Origin: Bacillus sp. KH172YL63
Lineage (GTDB): Bacteria > Bacillota > Bacilli > Bacillales > Bacillaceae_B
Direction: 5' to 3'
DNA length: 64,000 nt
NCBI RefSeq assembly: GCF_011398925.1
Contig: NZ_AP022842.1
Coordinates: 1,662,001 to 1,726,000 of the forward strand
Shown here piece by piece: positions 55,392 to 63,692 of the stretch. Made by a program: the position numbers and the translations under genes. Under the pieces are notes generated by a model. That model was not told the DNA's origin and made no database searches. It saw only the letters and a program-made list of their open reading frames with translations. Every line of letters starts with the position of its first letter. Position 1 is the stretch's first letter.

Positions 55392-56513
55392 ATGAAAAAA
55401 TGGATGATCGTTTCACTTTCTCTTCTGATTGTTGTTGGAGGATGCAGCAACAAGCCTCAAGAAGTGATAGATGATGAAACACTTGAAGTGCAAAACAGTG
55501 CTGCAGGTGATGCACGTGAATATTTGAATTATAAGATGAATAAAGAGAAAAAATCGGTGAATCGTGGATTAATCACGATGATGATCAACAACCGAAGTGA
55601 TATGGATGAAATCGAGACAGGGCTGATGTCCTTATCTACCGAGCATTTTTCCCCCGAGAAATATGTTTACCAAGAAGGACAATATCTTTCTAAAGCAAGC
55701 AAATGGTTGGGCAGAAAGTCGGATTCGAACAAATCAGGCCTGAATCCTGAGCTGAACATATCCTCTGACATGGATTGGGAGCAGCAGATGGAGCTTGAGA
55801 AGAAAAATCCCATGTATCTTGCTTATATCCATGAACAAAACTATGTGGACTCAGAAGGAAAGCTTCAAGGGATTTCAATTGGACTTGCGATGAATACCGT
55901 CGACTATATTCGCGTTGAAGATGATAAAAAGCTCATGCATTTTGACGAAGCGAAGATTGATGACAAAATGATCAAAGAATACGGGGAGAAAGTCGCCAAT
56001 TCCGTCGTCAGCCGTGTCAGGGGGATGAAGGAACTGAAGGATGTCCCGGTCATGATCTCGATTTATAAGCTTCAACCCTTAAATAGTGTCGTCTCAGGCA
56101 ACTATATTTCCACTGCCTATCTGGATGATAACGATAAGAGAATCAAAAAATGGGAAGATGTGTCGGACAAATATTTCTACTTCCCGAGTGATGACGGGGA
56201 AGAAAAGGACCGTGACCTTTATAATCGGATCAGGGACCTTGAAGATTATGTATCCAAATTCTTTTCTCATCAGGATATCGAGTTTGTCGGCAAGGGCTTA
56301 TATCAGAAGGACACTTTGAATAAGCTGGTCATTGACGTACATACAGGTATGGTGAAAGAAACCGAATTAATCGGCTTTGCCCAGGCGATAGGTCCTGAAA
56401 TTGTTGATTATTTCCCACATACTCCGGTATACCTATATGTCAAGACACCAAAGGGACTGAAAGCAACGATTGTGAAGGAAGAAGATCAAGAGCCTTTTGT
56501 TCAAATTCATTAA
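55392..56513 (+). CDS. camS: CamS family sex-pheromone lipoprotein
   Basis: A 373-residue lipoprotein. The signal peptide ends in a lipobox (LLIVVGGC, Cys18). The mature part shows CamS blocks (LNYKMNKEKKSVNRGLI, TTEHFSPEKY-like STEHFSPEKYVYQEGQ, YLYVKTPKGLKATIV), similar to YerH of B. subtilis. In staphylococci and enterococci the processed signal peptide of CamS serves as plasmid pheromone cAM373; the protein's own role is unknown. It lies beside the element by chance or by old synteny. It has a GGAGGGAG ribosome site. Confidence 0.9.
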   Translation: MKKWMIVSLSLLIVVGGCSNKPQEVIDDETLEVQNSAAGDAREYLNYKMNKEKKSVNRGLITMMINNRSDMDEIETGLMSLSTEHFSPEKYVYQEGQYLSKASKWLGRKSDSNKSGLNPELNISSDMDWEQQMELEKKNPMYLAYIHEQNYVDSEGKLQGISIGLAMNTVDYIRVEDDKKLMHFDEAKIDDKMIKEYGEKVANSVVSRVRGMKELKDVPVMISIYKLQPLNSVVSGNYISTAYLDDNDKRIKKWEDVSDKYFYFPSDDGEEKDRDLYNRIRDLEDYVSKFFSHQDIEFVGKGLYQKDTLNKLVIDVHTGMVKETELIGFAQAIGPEIVDYFPHTPVYLYVKTPKGLKATIVKEEDQEPFVQIH

Positions 56514-56520
56514 ACCTAGA

Positions 56521-56553
56521 AAAACATCCCTTTACAATGAAGGGATGTTTTTC
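56521..56553 (+). terminator. camS terminator
   Basis: The stem AAAACATCCCTT/AAGGGATGTTTT with loop TACAATG ends in a T run. Confidence 0.88.
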
Positions 56554-56632
56554 TAATGGCAACTTCTATGAATGACGGTTTGGAACTCCAAGAACGTCAT
56601 GAGGAGCCCGTTTATTTAAACAGCTTACAATC

Positions 56633-56664
56633 AAAAAAAGGCAGGATCCAAGAGCCGGCCTTTT
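56633..56664 (-). terminator. Terminator of the ynzD-like gene (minus strand)
   Basis: On the minus strand AAAAGGC (56664-56658) pairs with GCCTTTT (56642-56636), with GC-rich sequence between and a T run after it, 28 bases beyond the stop codon. Confidence 0.6.
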
Positions 56665-56691
56665 CAGAATATCTATATGTATGTAAAATGT

Positions 56692-56868
56692 TCAGCTTAT
56701 TTGAGGAGTGCACTTTTTTATATATTGGGAGTTGTAGCTATTTAACAGACGATCAAGTTCCTGACTAAATTGAATAGCTTGAGGTGACGTGAGTCCATTT
56801 TCAGCGACAATATCAATCAATTGAGCGCGCTTATTTTCAATTCGTTCGAGAAGCTCATTTTTAGACAC
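56692..56868 (-). CDS. ynzD: Spo0E-like aspartyl-phosphate phosphatase (YnzD-like)
   Basis: A 58-codon frame starting at GTG (56868), with AAGGAAA upstream. It reads VSKNELLERIENKRAQLIDI, then ends with the Spo0E-family signature FSQELDRLLNSYNSQ. Such proteins dephosphorylate Spo0A-P and delay sporulation. B. subtilis ynzD occupies the same place between yneF and ccdA, which supports the call. Too short to be found by a length-based search and on the strand opposite its neighbours. Confidence 0.85.
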   Translation of the reverse strand: MSKNELLERIENKRAQLIDIVAENGLTSPQAIQFSQELDRLLNSYNSQYIKKCTPQIS

Positions 56869-57026
56869 GGCTGTTTCCTTTCTTTTGTATGTCCTTACAA
56901 GTGGAATACAAAACTAGTAATAACTGTAACTTTTAATTAGTATAACGAATTATCCAGATTTTTTCAAAGTAAAAATGCTCGTTTTTTTAAAAAGAAAAGA
57001 GACTTTAATCTATTTGAAAGAGTCGC

Positions 57027-57075
57027 TGTGAAATGTAAAGAAATGGTCACAAATTCTTCACAATTACATTTCACA
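57027..57075. promoter_or_regulatory. Perfect 12-bp inverted repeat upstream of ccdA
   Basis: TGTGAAATGTAA (57027-57038) and TTACATTTCACA (57064-57075) flank a 25-base spacer that contains TCACAAATTCTTCACA. TGTGA/TCACA half-sites resemble those of redox regulators such as Rex, Fnr or ResD, which would make sense for a cytochrome c biogenesis operon; the spacing does not fit a single standard box. Confidence 0.5.
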
Positions 57076-57134
57076 TAGTTAACACAAGAGTCTGCTAGAA
57101 TAGAGTCAGAAACTAAAAGGTAGGAGATGTAAAA

Positions 57135-57842
57135 ATGTCTGATATCAATATTTTTTTAGCCTTCGGTGCGGGTTTCCTCAGCTTCATCTCGCCCTGTTGT
57201 CTTCCTCTGTATCCCGCTTTTCTTTCTTATATTACGGGAATGAGCGTCAATGAATTGAAAACTGACAACGCCATGCTACAAAAGCGAAGTTTATTACATA
57301 CGTTATTTTTCTTGATCGGGTTCTCTTCGATATTTATTGCCATCGGGTTCGGCACTTCCCTGATCGGGAACTTCTTTTTGGATTACAAAGATCTCATCCG
57401 ACAACTGGGTGCCATATTTATCGTCGTATTCGGCCTTGTTGTCATCGGAGTCTTCACGCCTGAGTCACTTATGAAAGACCGGCGCTTTGAATTCAAGAAC
57501 AGACCAGCCGGATTCATCGGCTCAATTTTGATCGGTATGGCGTTTGCTGCCGGATGGACACCGTGCACAGGCCCGATCCTTGCATCCGTCCTCACCCTTG
57601 CCGCAACCAACCCTGGTTCGGGCGTACTCTATATGACTGCATATGTCTTAGGTTTTGCCATCCCATTCTTCATTCTTTCGTTCTTCATCGGAAAAATGAA
57701 ATGGATCAGAAAAAACAGCGGAAAAATCGTGAAAGCAGGGGGATATGTGATGATCGCAGTGGGGATCATGCTGTTCTTTAATTGGATGACAGTCATCCTG
57801 GCATATTTCACGTCTATTTTGGGAGGATTCAAAGGATTTTAA
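57135..57842 (+). CDS. ccdA: Cytochrome c biogenesis thiol transporter CcdA
   Basis: A 235-residue protein with six membrane segments. The two redox cysteines lie in [13 protein letters not shown] and [10 protein letters not shown]. CcdA passes electrons across the membrane to thiol-disulfide proteins for haem attachment and spore synthesis. It heads the conserved ccdA-yneI-ccdC cluster. Confidence 0.95.
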   Translation: MSDINIFLAFGAGFLSFISPCCLPLYPAFLSYITGMSVNELKTDNAMLQKRSLLHTLFFLIGFSSIFIAIGFGTSLIGNFFLDYKDLIRQLGAIFIVVFGLVVIGVFTPESLMKDRRFEFKNRPAGFIGSILIGMAFAAGWTPCTGPILASVLTLAATNPGSGVLYMTAYVLGFAIPFFILSFFIGKMKWIRKNSGKIVKAGGYVMIAVGIMLFFNWMTVILAYFTSILGGFKGF

Positions 57843-57949
57843 CGTAAAAAAATGGATGATGGTGATTACGTTTTATGGTATAGTTATATGGATGAATAAG
57901 GAAATGATATACATTGGACAGCGATAGGGTATACGAGGAGGAAACAACT

Positions 57950-58309
57950 GTGGCAACGATACTAGTAGTGGATGATGCTAAATTTATGAGAATGACGCTA
58001 GGGGGCATGCTTTCATCCAGCGGTCACGAAGTCGTTGGGGAAGCGGAGAATGGATTCATTGCCGTTGAAAAGTATCGTGAGCTCCAGCCGGATCTGGTGA
58101 CAATGGACATCACCATGCCAGAAATGAATGGAATCGAGGCGGTCAAGAAAATATTGGCTGAGCATCCAGAGGCCAAGGTCATCATGTGTTCTGCCATGGG
58201 GCAACAAAAGGTCGTGGTGGAAGCGATAGAAGCGGGAGCGAAGGATTTCATCGTGAAGCCTTTTGACGAGGTCCGGGTTGATGAAGCAATCAAACGGGTC
58301 TTGGGCTGA
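57950..58309 (+). CDS. yneI: CheY-like single-domain response regulator (YneI)
   Basis: A 119-residue receiver domain. The phosphorylation site is Asp53 in LVTMDITMPEMNG, the acidic pocket is VVDDAKFMR (Asp8-Asp9), and Lys103 is in DFIVKPFD. The GTG start at 57950 has GAGGAGG upstream. No output domain is present. In B. subtilis the equivalent gene (yneI, also called ccdB) lies between ccdA and ccdC and is not needed for cytochrome c synthesis. Confidence 0.92.
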   Translation: MATILVVDDAKFMRMTLGGMLSSSGHEVVGEAENGFIAVEKYRELQPDLVTMDITMPEMNGIEAVKKILAEHPEAKVIMCSAMGQQKVVVEAIEAGAKDFIVKPFDEVRVDEAIKRVLG

Positions 58310-58315
58310 AACATT

Positions 58316-58357
58316 CAAAGAGAGCTTGAAGGTACACCTCATCCTCTCTTTTTTTGT
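58316..58357 (+). terminator. Terminator after yneI
   Basis: The stem AAAGAGAG/CTCTCTTT has a ~19-base loop and a T run. Confidence 0.75.
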
Positions 58358-58428
58358 GTTTTTGTTTTGACTGCATATAGGCTATAATGAGTATGGTAGG
58401 AAAGTAGAATATTAAAGGATGATGGTTT

Positions 58429-58908
58429 ATGATGATTGCTTCATCCATTGCAGCGATACTTATGGGATTCTTGGTTATATTCATCAGGATGAAGGCTCAA
58501 AAACGACCGGTAAGCGGAAAGAAAATCATTCTACCTCCATTATTTATGAGCACCGGGGCACTGATGTTCATTTTACCTGAATTTCGGGTGACCGCAGGAG
58601 AGTGTTTGGAGGCATTGACAGTCGGGATGGTCTTCTCGTTGTTATTGATCAAGACTTCTAAATTCGAAATTCGCGGTAGTGATATTTTCTTAAAGCGCTC
58701 TAAAGCATTCGCATTCATTTTGATTGGACTACTATTGATCCGGATCGTGGCAAAGTCCATTCTGAGTGTTTCCATCGATTATGGAGAATTGAGCGGGATG
58801 TTCTGGATCCTCGCATTCGGAATGATCGTTCCATGGAGAATTGCCATGTATGTTCAATATAGAAAGCTGCATCTGGAGAATAAAGATATAACAACAAACT
58901 CAATCTAA
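58429..58908 (+). CDS. ccdC: CcdC (YneJ) membrane protein
   Basis: A 159-residue protein with about four to five membrane segments. The gene order after ccdA and yneI and the blocks IILPPLFMSTGALMFI and LKRSKAFAFILIGLLLIR identify the CcdC family. The family is named for its place in the ccd locus; function is unknown. Confidence 0.88.
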   Translation: MMIASSIAAILMGFLVIFIRMKAQKRPVSGKKIILPPLFMSTGALMFILPEFRVTAGECLEALTVGMVFSLLLIKTSKFEIRGSDIFLKRSKAFAFILIGLLLIRIVAKSILSVSIDYGELSGMFWILAFGMIVPWRIAMYVQYRKLHLENKDITTNSI

Positions 58909-58932
58909 CAGGCTGATGCAATAGCCAGCGGA

Positions 58933-58976
58933 AAAACCAAACGACTTCAATAGGTGAAGTCGTTCGGTTTTTTTTG
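58933..58976 (+). terminator. ccdC terminator
   Basis: The stem AACCAAACGACTTCA/TGAAGTCGTTCGGTT with a 5-base loop is followed by T residues. Confidence 0.9.
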
Positions 58977-59091
58977 TGATGAAGATGGGTGATGATTTCA
59001 ATCATATTACGATTTCTTTACAAAGAGTGGGATGATGCTTAAAAGCGGTGTGCATTGGGGAAAGGTAGACATATGAAATCACAACTAGAAA

Positions 59092-59586
59092 TTGGTGGGA
59101 TCAGCATTGTTTACATTAGCAGATATATGGACATTTTTCCTCGCTTTCTTTCTGACACTGCCTTTGGTCACAATCGTTCATGAAGCCGGGCATGTACTCG
59201 TTGCAAGAATTTTTGGAGCAAAGATCAAATTCGCCATCGGTACAGGAAAACACTTAGTGAATATAGGACCCCTGGAAGTGAAAAGGATGTACTTCATGGA
59301 AGGTTGGTGTCAGTATAAGGAGTTAAAATACAACAAGGTATGGATACGGGTATTGATTTATCTCTCAGGCAGTTTATTCAACCTGATAGCAATATTACTT
59401 ATTAACTATTTAATTTATGAAGGTGTCATCCCGGTCCACATCTTTTTCTATCAATTCGTTTATTTTTCTGTTTATTTCATTTTCTTTTCTTTATTTCCGT
59501 TTAGAAACGGAGACGGTAAACCGAGTGATGGCCAGGCAATAATGGATGTCATTCGATTTGGAAAGACGGAAGATCCGATTGATTAA
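59092..59586 (+). CDS. Small M50-like membrane metallopeptidase
   Basis: About 160 residues with four membrane segments. IVHEAGHVLVARIFGAKI carries the HExxH zinc motif near residue 30, and LFPFRNGDGKPSDGQAI supplies the distal Asp region, as in site-2 protease (M50) cores. The start is unclear: the frame opens at a TTG at 59092, but the TTG at 59107, 6 bases after GGTGGGA, has a better ribosome site. Substrate is unknown. It is a single gene with its own terminator, within the otherwise conserved ccdC-yneK interval. Confidence 0.75.
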   Translation: MVGSALFTLADIWTFFLAFFLTLPLVTIVHEAGHVLVARIFGAKIKFAIGTGKHLVNIGPLEVKRMYFMEGWCQYKELKYNKVWIRVLIYLSGSLFNLIAILLINYLIYEGVIPVHIFFYQFVYFSVYFIFFSLFPFRNGDGKPSDGQAIMDVIRFGKTEDPID

Positions 59587-59602
59587 TTTTGTGCATGGAG
59601 GA

Positions 59603-59632
59603 GAGGTGAACAGAGCTGTTTACCTCTTTTTT
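59603..59632 (+). terminator. Terminator after the M50-like gene
   Basis: The stem GAGGTGAACA/TGTTTACCTC (one G-T pair) with loop GAGC is followed by six T residues. Confidence 0.88.
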
Positions 59633-59700
59633 ATTGGAGAAATGCAAGGAGGTTCTCGAAAGATCCTGATTCGCTCATAGAAATGGTAGTGTGAAAGGAT

Positions 59701-59820
59701 CTTATCGGCGAAATATTGATTTTAACGGCGATATCCGGGATATAACGGCGAAATATTAATTTTAACGGCGAAATCTAAAATATAACGGCGAAATTGCTAA
59801 TTTATCGGCGAACGTCATTT
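59701..59820. repeat. Six tandem 20-bp repeats (CGGCGA core)
   Basis: Six units of exactly 20 bases, each with TTATCGGCGA, TTAACGGCGA or ATAACGGCGA in its first ten and a variable AT-rich second half. The unit starts fall at 59701, 59721, 59741, 59761, 59781 and 59801. Similar CGGCGA arrays occur between genes in other Bacillus relatives (recall). The period equals about two helical turns, so bound proteins would line up on one face. Confidence 0.85.
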
Positions 59821-59932
59821 TTTACATCTCCAATGAACGCGCACCCAACATTGCACTTTTCTCTCATAAAAAATTACCAAGCATCACCTAAAGGAAGTGC
59901 AGATGCAACCCAACATCCAACATTTCCCACCA

Positions 59933-59960
59933 AAAAGGCAAACGTTCAACGTTTGCCTTT
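59933..59960. terminator. Bidirectional terminator within the end of the 34-aa gene
   Basis: AAAAGGCAAACGTT and AACGTTTGCCTTTT form a perfect stem; its loop contains the stop codon (59946-59948) of the small minus-strand gene. A and T runs on both sides allow use in both directions. Confidence 0.8.
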
Positions 59961-60050
59961 TTTCCCGCGCTTCCATCGTACATACAGAAAAGCAGCGGCG
60001 ATGATGAAGATTAAATAAAGTATGATCGGTATGATGAGGATCGTTCCCAT
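59946..60050 (-). CDS. Small membrane protein (34 aa) after yneK
   Basis: A 34-codon frame, MGTILIIPIILYLIFIIAAA then FLYVRWKRGKKGKR, with an AGGTAACAG region as a possible ribosome site. It has one membrane helix and a strongly basic tail, and begins 21 bases after the yneK stop on the same strand. Its stop codon lies in the loop of the terminator. The clean helix-plus-basic-tail pattern and the tight fit between yneK and the terminator argue for a real gene. Confidence 0.55.
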   Translation of the reverse strand: MGTILIIPIILYLIFIIAAAFLYVRWKRGKKGKR

Positions 60051-60071
60051 TCTGTTACCTGCCTGCTTTCT

Positions 60072-60497
60072 TTAGAATAGATGTTCGTAAGGGCTCATAT
60101 CTATATGCATTTCATTTAGTTTTTTTCTCAGAAACTTATGATCCCGCTTGGGAGTAGCCAAGATGTAACCCCTTATCACCAGTTCCTCTGTGATGGCATC
60201 TGCCTTTTCCTGCAGCGCCAATTCCCCGATTTTACCTGCAATTTTCTGCTTCGCTACGTCTCTGAATAATTCAGGGACCGGTGTGACCAATTCATTGAGC
60301 ATCTTTTTCTCATCTGTGCCCCATAAATGGATGGTTTCATTTACGTAATGCTCTTCCCAATCCAGATCTGATTTCCCATCTTCCTTAGGGAATCTCTTCA
60401 GGAATTTCCTGAACATAAAGAATCCGCCGATTGCAAACGAAGCCACTAAAAAAACGACCCAGAAAAGGATGAAATATAAGAACCAACCTTCTAGCAT
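60072..60497 (-). CDS. yneK: YneK / DUF2621 family protein
   Basis: A 141-residue protein with an N-terminal membrane helix (residues 5-29) and a cytoplasmic helical domain (WEEHYVNETIHLWGTDEKKML, FRDVAKQKIAGKIGELAL, RGYILATPKRDHKFL). The synteny after ccdA-yneI-ccdC and the sequence pattern match YneK of B. subtilis. Function is unknown. Confidence 0.88.
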   Translation of the reverse strand: MLEGWFLYFILFWVVFLVASFAIGGFFMFRKFLKRFPKEDGKSDLDWEEHYVNETIHLWGTDEKKMLNELVTPVPELFRDVAKQKIAGKIGELALQEKADAITEELVIRGYILATPKRDHKFLRKKLNEMHIDMSPYEHLF

Positions 60498-60692
60498 GCT
60501 TTCACCTCAATTTATGTATACAAGTGTATCTCATTCATTATAGACAAGGGATCCGCCAGTGACAAGAATATCGTGGATTTTGCAAAGTAAGTCTATACTG
60601 TTCTTCCTTGGAAATGATATACTAATAAATGACAAATAGCATGAAAATTCTATCTATTCCGATACTTACTTTCGTTGTCAGGGGGCTAATGG

Positions 60693-62018
60693 ATGATATA
60701 TAGGGGTAGGGTCATATCAGTACTCACCGGACTTTTTTTAGTCATCACTTGGGACTTTATTTACTATTTCGTACTGCATTATCCGATAGATGTTAAGGTG
60801 GATGCGGTTTATACGTTATCGATCATCTTCATCGGTTATTACTTAGGGAAGAATTATGACCTGAGTCAGACGGCACTTACGGAGATTCGAAAAAGTGAAG
60901 AGAAGGTTAAGGCATTGAATGAAGAAATGCAGCATGTTTTGCAGAGTATTGATGAAGTGGTCTTTCATACGAATGACAAAGGGGAGTTTCAATTCCTCAA
61001 TGCTTCCTGGGAAGACTTTACAGGCTATACGGTCAAAGAGAGTTTACATAAGAATGCCCTTCATTTTGTTTCCCTTCACGAGCGCCATGAGTTTCTGCGG
61101 GTGGTAAGGCAAAATGCAAGTGTGAAAAAAGAGAAGATCAAGATGGATTTTTCCTACCAGAAACGGGACGGTCAGTTCCGGTGGGGGGAAGTGACAATCA
61201 AGATGAATTATAACAGCGAGGGAAAGCTCCTTGGCACAGTCGGGACGATTTCCGATATAACCGCCAGGGTACATAATGAAGAAGAATTGATGGAAATGAA
61301 TGAGACGCTCGCAATCGAGTCTCAGAAACTATCGGTTGCAGGTCAGCTTGCAGCAGGGATTGCCCATGAAGTGCGGAATCCCTTGACGTCTATCAATGGA
61401 TTTCTTCAACTGTTACGGGATGAAGCTGATGACAAGACAAGGGAATATTTAGGAATTGTCTTTTCAGAAATCAAGCGGATCGAGCTGGTGTTAAGCGAGC
61501 TGTTGATCCTTGCCAAACCTCAATCCGTTACTTATAAACGCATCAATATCATTGAAACACTCGATCACGTATCGAAATTATTGAATACGAACGCGATTCT
61601 GTATAATATCGAGATTCAGACCGATTTCAAAGATAAAGAGTTATTCATCCGGGGTGATGAAAATCAGTTGAAACAAGTCTTCATCAATTTAATCAAAAAC
61701 GCAATCGAAGCCATGCCCCATGGAGGTGCAATCACCATACAAGCAAGAAACACCTCAGATAACAAAGTGCAGGTATCTTTCAAGGATGAAGGAGTGGGGA
61801 TGAAGAAGGAAACTCTTGATAAACTGGGAGAACCCTTTTTCACCACAAAGACAAAAGGAACGGGTCTCGGCCTTACGATATGCTTGAGAATTCTAAAAGA
61901 CCACGGAGCCGACATCCGTGTTCAAAGCGAGCAGGGAGAAGGCACCACTTTTCATATCATCTTTGAAGGTGTCCGGCCAACGGACAGGAAAAGGCGGGAA
62001 ACGTTACATCAATCATAA
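60693..62018 (+). CDS. PAS-domain sensor histidine kinase
   Basis: A 441-residue kinase. Two N-terminal membrane segments (about 8-28 and 40-55) are followed by a short coiled coil, a PAS domain (about 85-200, FHTNDKGEFQFLNASWEDFTGY), the dimerisation domain with the phospho-His in GIAHEVRNPLTSINGFLQL, and an ATPase domain with NLIKNAIEAMP, DEGVGM and TKGTGLGLTI. It resembles the Bacillus sporulation kinases (KinC or KinE class) but is an orphan: no response regulator is adjacent. A sporulation role is inference. GGGGG precedes the ATG at 60693. Confidence 0.88.
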   Translation: MIYRGRVISVLTGLFLVITWDFIYYFVLHYPIDVKVDAVYTLSIIFIGYYLGKNYDLSQTALTEIRKSEEKVKALNEEMQHVLQSIDEVVFHTNDKGEFQFLNASWEDFTGYTVKESLHKNALHFVSLHERHEFLRVVRQNASVKKEKIKMDFSYQKRDGQFRWGEVTIKMNYNSEGKLLGTVGTISDITARVHNEEELMEMNETLAIESQKLSVAGQLAAGIAHEVRNPLTSINGFLQLLRDEADDKTREYLGIVFSEIKRIELVLSELLILAKPQSVTYKRINIIETLDHVSKLLNTNAILYNIEIQTDFKDKELFIRGDENQLKQVFINLIKNAIEAMPHGGAITIQARNTSDNKVQVSFKDEGVGMKKETLDKLGEPFFTTKTKGTGLGLTICLRILKDHGADIRVQSEQGEGTTFHIIFEGVRPTDRKRRETLHQS

Positions 62019-62271
62019 AGGGGGAAGGGAAATCTCTATAAGCGGACTTCCTATTGGAGCGTCTCAACAGCTTCAAACAGACATTAAGCGCCAGTGCTAC
62101 AAAGAAATCCGAACGGCTATGTTTATCCAATAACCCGTTCGGTTTTTTTATTGGCAAAAACCTCTTTGTCCGGGGGAATATTATGTGGTGAATAAATGCA
62201 TTCCCCTGTACAGGAATGGGTGTCTTATCTATTCATATACATGAAGAAGGACGTATTACAGGGGGGAGAGC

Positions 62272-62781
62272 ATGGGAAAAAAGCCGTCGGTGTATGTGAT
62301 CAATCCTGCATTTCAAAGCGAAAAGGGCAGACTGTTTGCCGGTACTTCCGGGGTGTTAAAGACGAGTGCCAGCAAACAGGCATGGGCGCAACTTGTCAAT
62401 CCGGAAGACTCCAAAGTGAATTTATATGTTTCTTTTTTTGCATTAACGAATTTCTCTATCAAATTGGTAAAGGCCGATTTTGTTGTCAATGCCATTCCAC
62501 CCGGCACCCCCATAGAATCATCAGAAGTGAGCGTGTTGAAATTAGGCTCTGACGTTCAGCCTGTTGGCAGGATCTATTATCATCCGTCAGTGTCAGGGGC
62601 CTTCACCGGAGGGAAAATCGTCGGGACCAGGGCAATGACGCCATTAACGACGATCCCCGGATTCCGGGTGGATGGCCGGTTGATCATTGAACCAGGTACC
62701 AACGCCATGTTTTTTGTGTACAGTGAATCCTACGCTGAATCCCAAATAGAATTCGAATGGTTCGAGAGCGATCATCTTTAG
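62272..62781 (+). CDS. Conserved hypothetical protein (possibly DUF6143)
   Basis: A 169-residue soluble protein with GGGGGGAG before the ATG. Beta-rich, with repeated blocks (LYVSFFALTNFSIKLVKADF, GRIYYHPSVSGAFTGGKIVG, GRLIIEPGTNAMFFVYSES). I recall similar proteins in Bacillus annotated as DUF6143, but this is not certain. Function is unknown. It stands alone and is convergent with the phosphoesterase gene. Confidence 0.7.
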   Translation: MGKKPSVYVINPAFQSEKGRLFAGTSGVLKTSASKQAWAQLVNPEDSKVNLYVSFFALTNFSIKLVKADFVVNAIPPGTPIESSEVSVLKLGSDVQPVGRIYYHPSVSGAFTGGKIVGTRAMTPLTTIPGFRVDGRLIIEPGTNAMFFVYSESYAESQIEFEWFESDHL

Positions 62782-62798
62782 CAACGTGAACAATGCCC

Positions 62799-62836
62799 TC
62801 AGTAAAAAACAGCTCCTTTTGGGGCTCTCTTTTACT
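62799..62836. terminator. Terminator-like hairpin between convergent genes
   Basis: AGTAAAA pairs with TTTTACT and inside it AGCTCC pairs with GGGGCT (one G-T pair), leaving A and T runs at the flanks. It sits between the stop codons of two converging genes. Confidence 0.6.
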
Positions 62837-62854
62837 GTACATATAATCAAGGAT

Positions 62855-63406
62855 TCAATGACCTAAAGGAATATCAATATATTTTTCGTACTTTTGTTTA
62901 TCAAGGTTCAATACGTAGACCCTGATAAAATTCACTTCAAACTCGGGGTAGGGTGCCAAATCCAATGGAGCTGCATTTTCCATTTCTTTTAATTGCTGGT
63001 GAGAAAGTCCATCCGTGATGTTTCGTCCATAGTGTTCTTTCCCAAGAGTTAAATGAGGGACAAAGTCGTTTCCTTCAAAATATTGTTGTATTTCTTCTTC
63101 TGTAGGTGAGATTGCCTGTACAATTTTCTGATGCAATCTGTGCAGATTATTTGAATTTACACTTAAGTATAAGATGGTATCCCCAAAGTATTTCGGTTCC
63201 TCCAGGGAGGCAGGAAAGGGTGTGAAGCCTTCACATACACGCTGAACCGCTTCCATCCACTTTTCATCGGGCGTAAGCCCTCCTTGTGCCTTTAACGTAA
63301 TGTGAGGTTCTACACCTGGTTTGGCTATCCATTTTCCTTGAAATTGTTCAATCCGTTCTAAGTATTCTGGGGGTGGGACAATTCCGATAAAATAATCTTT
63401 CTCCAC
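62855..63406 (-). CDS. 2H phosphoesterase / 2'-5' RNA ligase family protein
   Basis: A 183-residue protein with both halves of the 2H active site: VEPHITLKAQGG (about residue 34) and FVPHLTLGKEHY (about residue 118), each an H-x-T/S motif. Family members hydrolyse cyclic phosphodiesters or join RNA 2'-5'. It resembles the YjcG group of Bacillus; the exact substrate is unknown. The ribosome site GAGGAGG lies just upstream of the ATG on the minus strand. Confidence 0.88.
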   Translation of the reverse strand: MEKDYFIGIVPPPEYLERIEQFQGKWIAKPGVEPHITLKAQGGLTPDEKWMEAVQRVCEGFTPFPASLEEPKYFGDTILYLSVNSNNLHRLHQKIVQAISPTEEEIQQYFEGNDFVPHLTLGKEHYGRNITDGLSHQQLKEMENAAPLDLAPYPEFEVNFIRVYVLNLDKQKYEKYIDIPLGH

Positions 63407-63692
63407 TTTGTTCTCCTCCTCTTATTCCATTAATGTACATTTATTGAATTTTCACCCTTCATTTCATCCTCTAGTAACAGTATCCTAAAATCATGAAAAT
63501 AAAAACCATTTATTTATAATATTTGTAATATTTAAACTTTGGCGAAATCTACAACTATTTCTTTACCAACGGTTTATGCCCATGATAAGATACTTTTTGC
63601 CGGCTTATGATAGGTAAAGTAAGCGATTTCGCAATGAGGCCGCTTGCCTTGATACATGTAAAGGAAATGGACACTGAGAGGAGAAAACAACG

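Noticed and set aside
59073..59180. ATG at 59073 as the start of the M50-like gene
   Set aside because: It is in a different frame from the HExxH sequence.
59701..59820. CRISPR array
   Set aside because: The 20-bp period has ~10-bp conserved cores and ~10-bp variable parts, far shorter than CRISPR repeats and spacers, and no cas genes are present.
59794..60018. 74-codon plus-strand frame over the 20-bp repeats
   Set aside because: It begins inside the tandem array, has no ribosome site and runs antisense through the small membrane gene and terminator.
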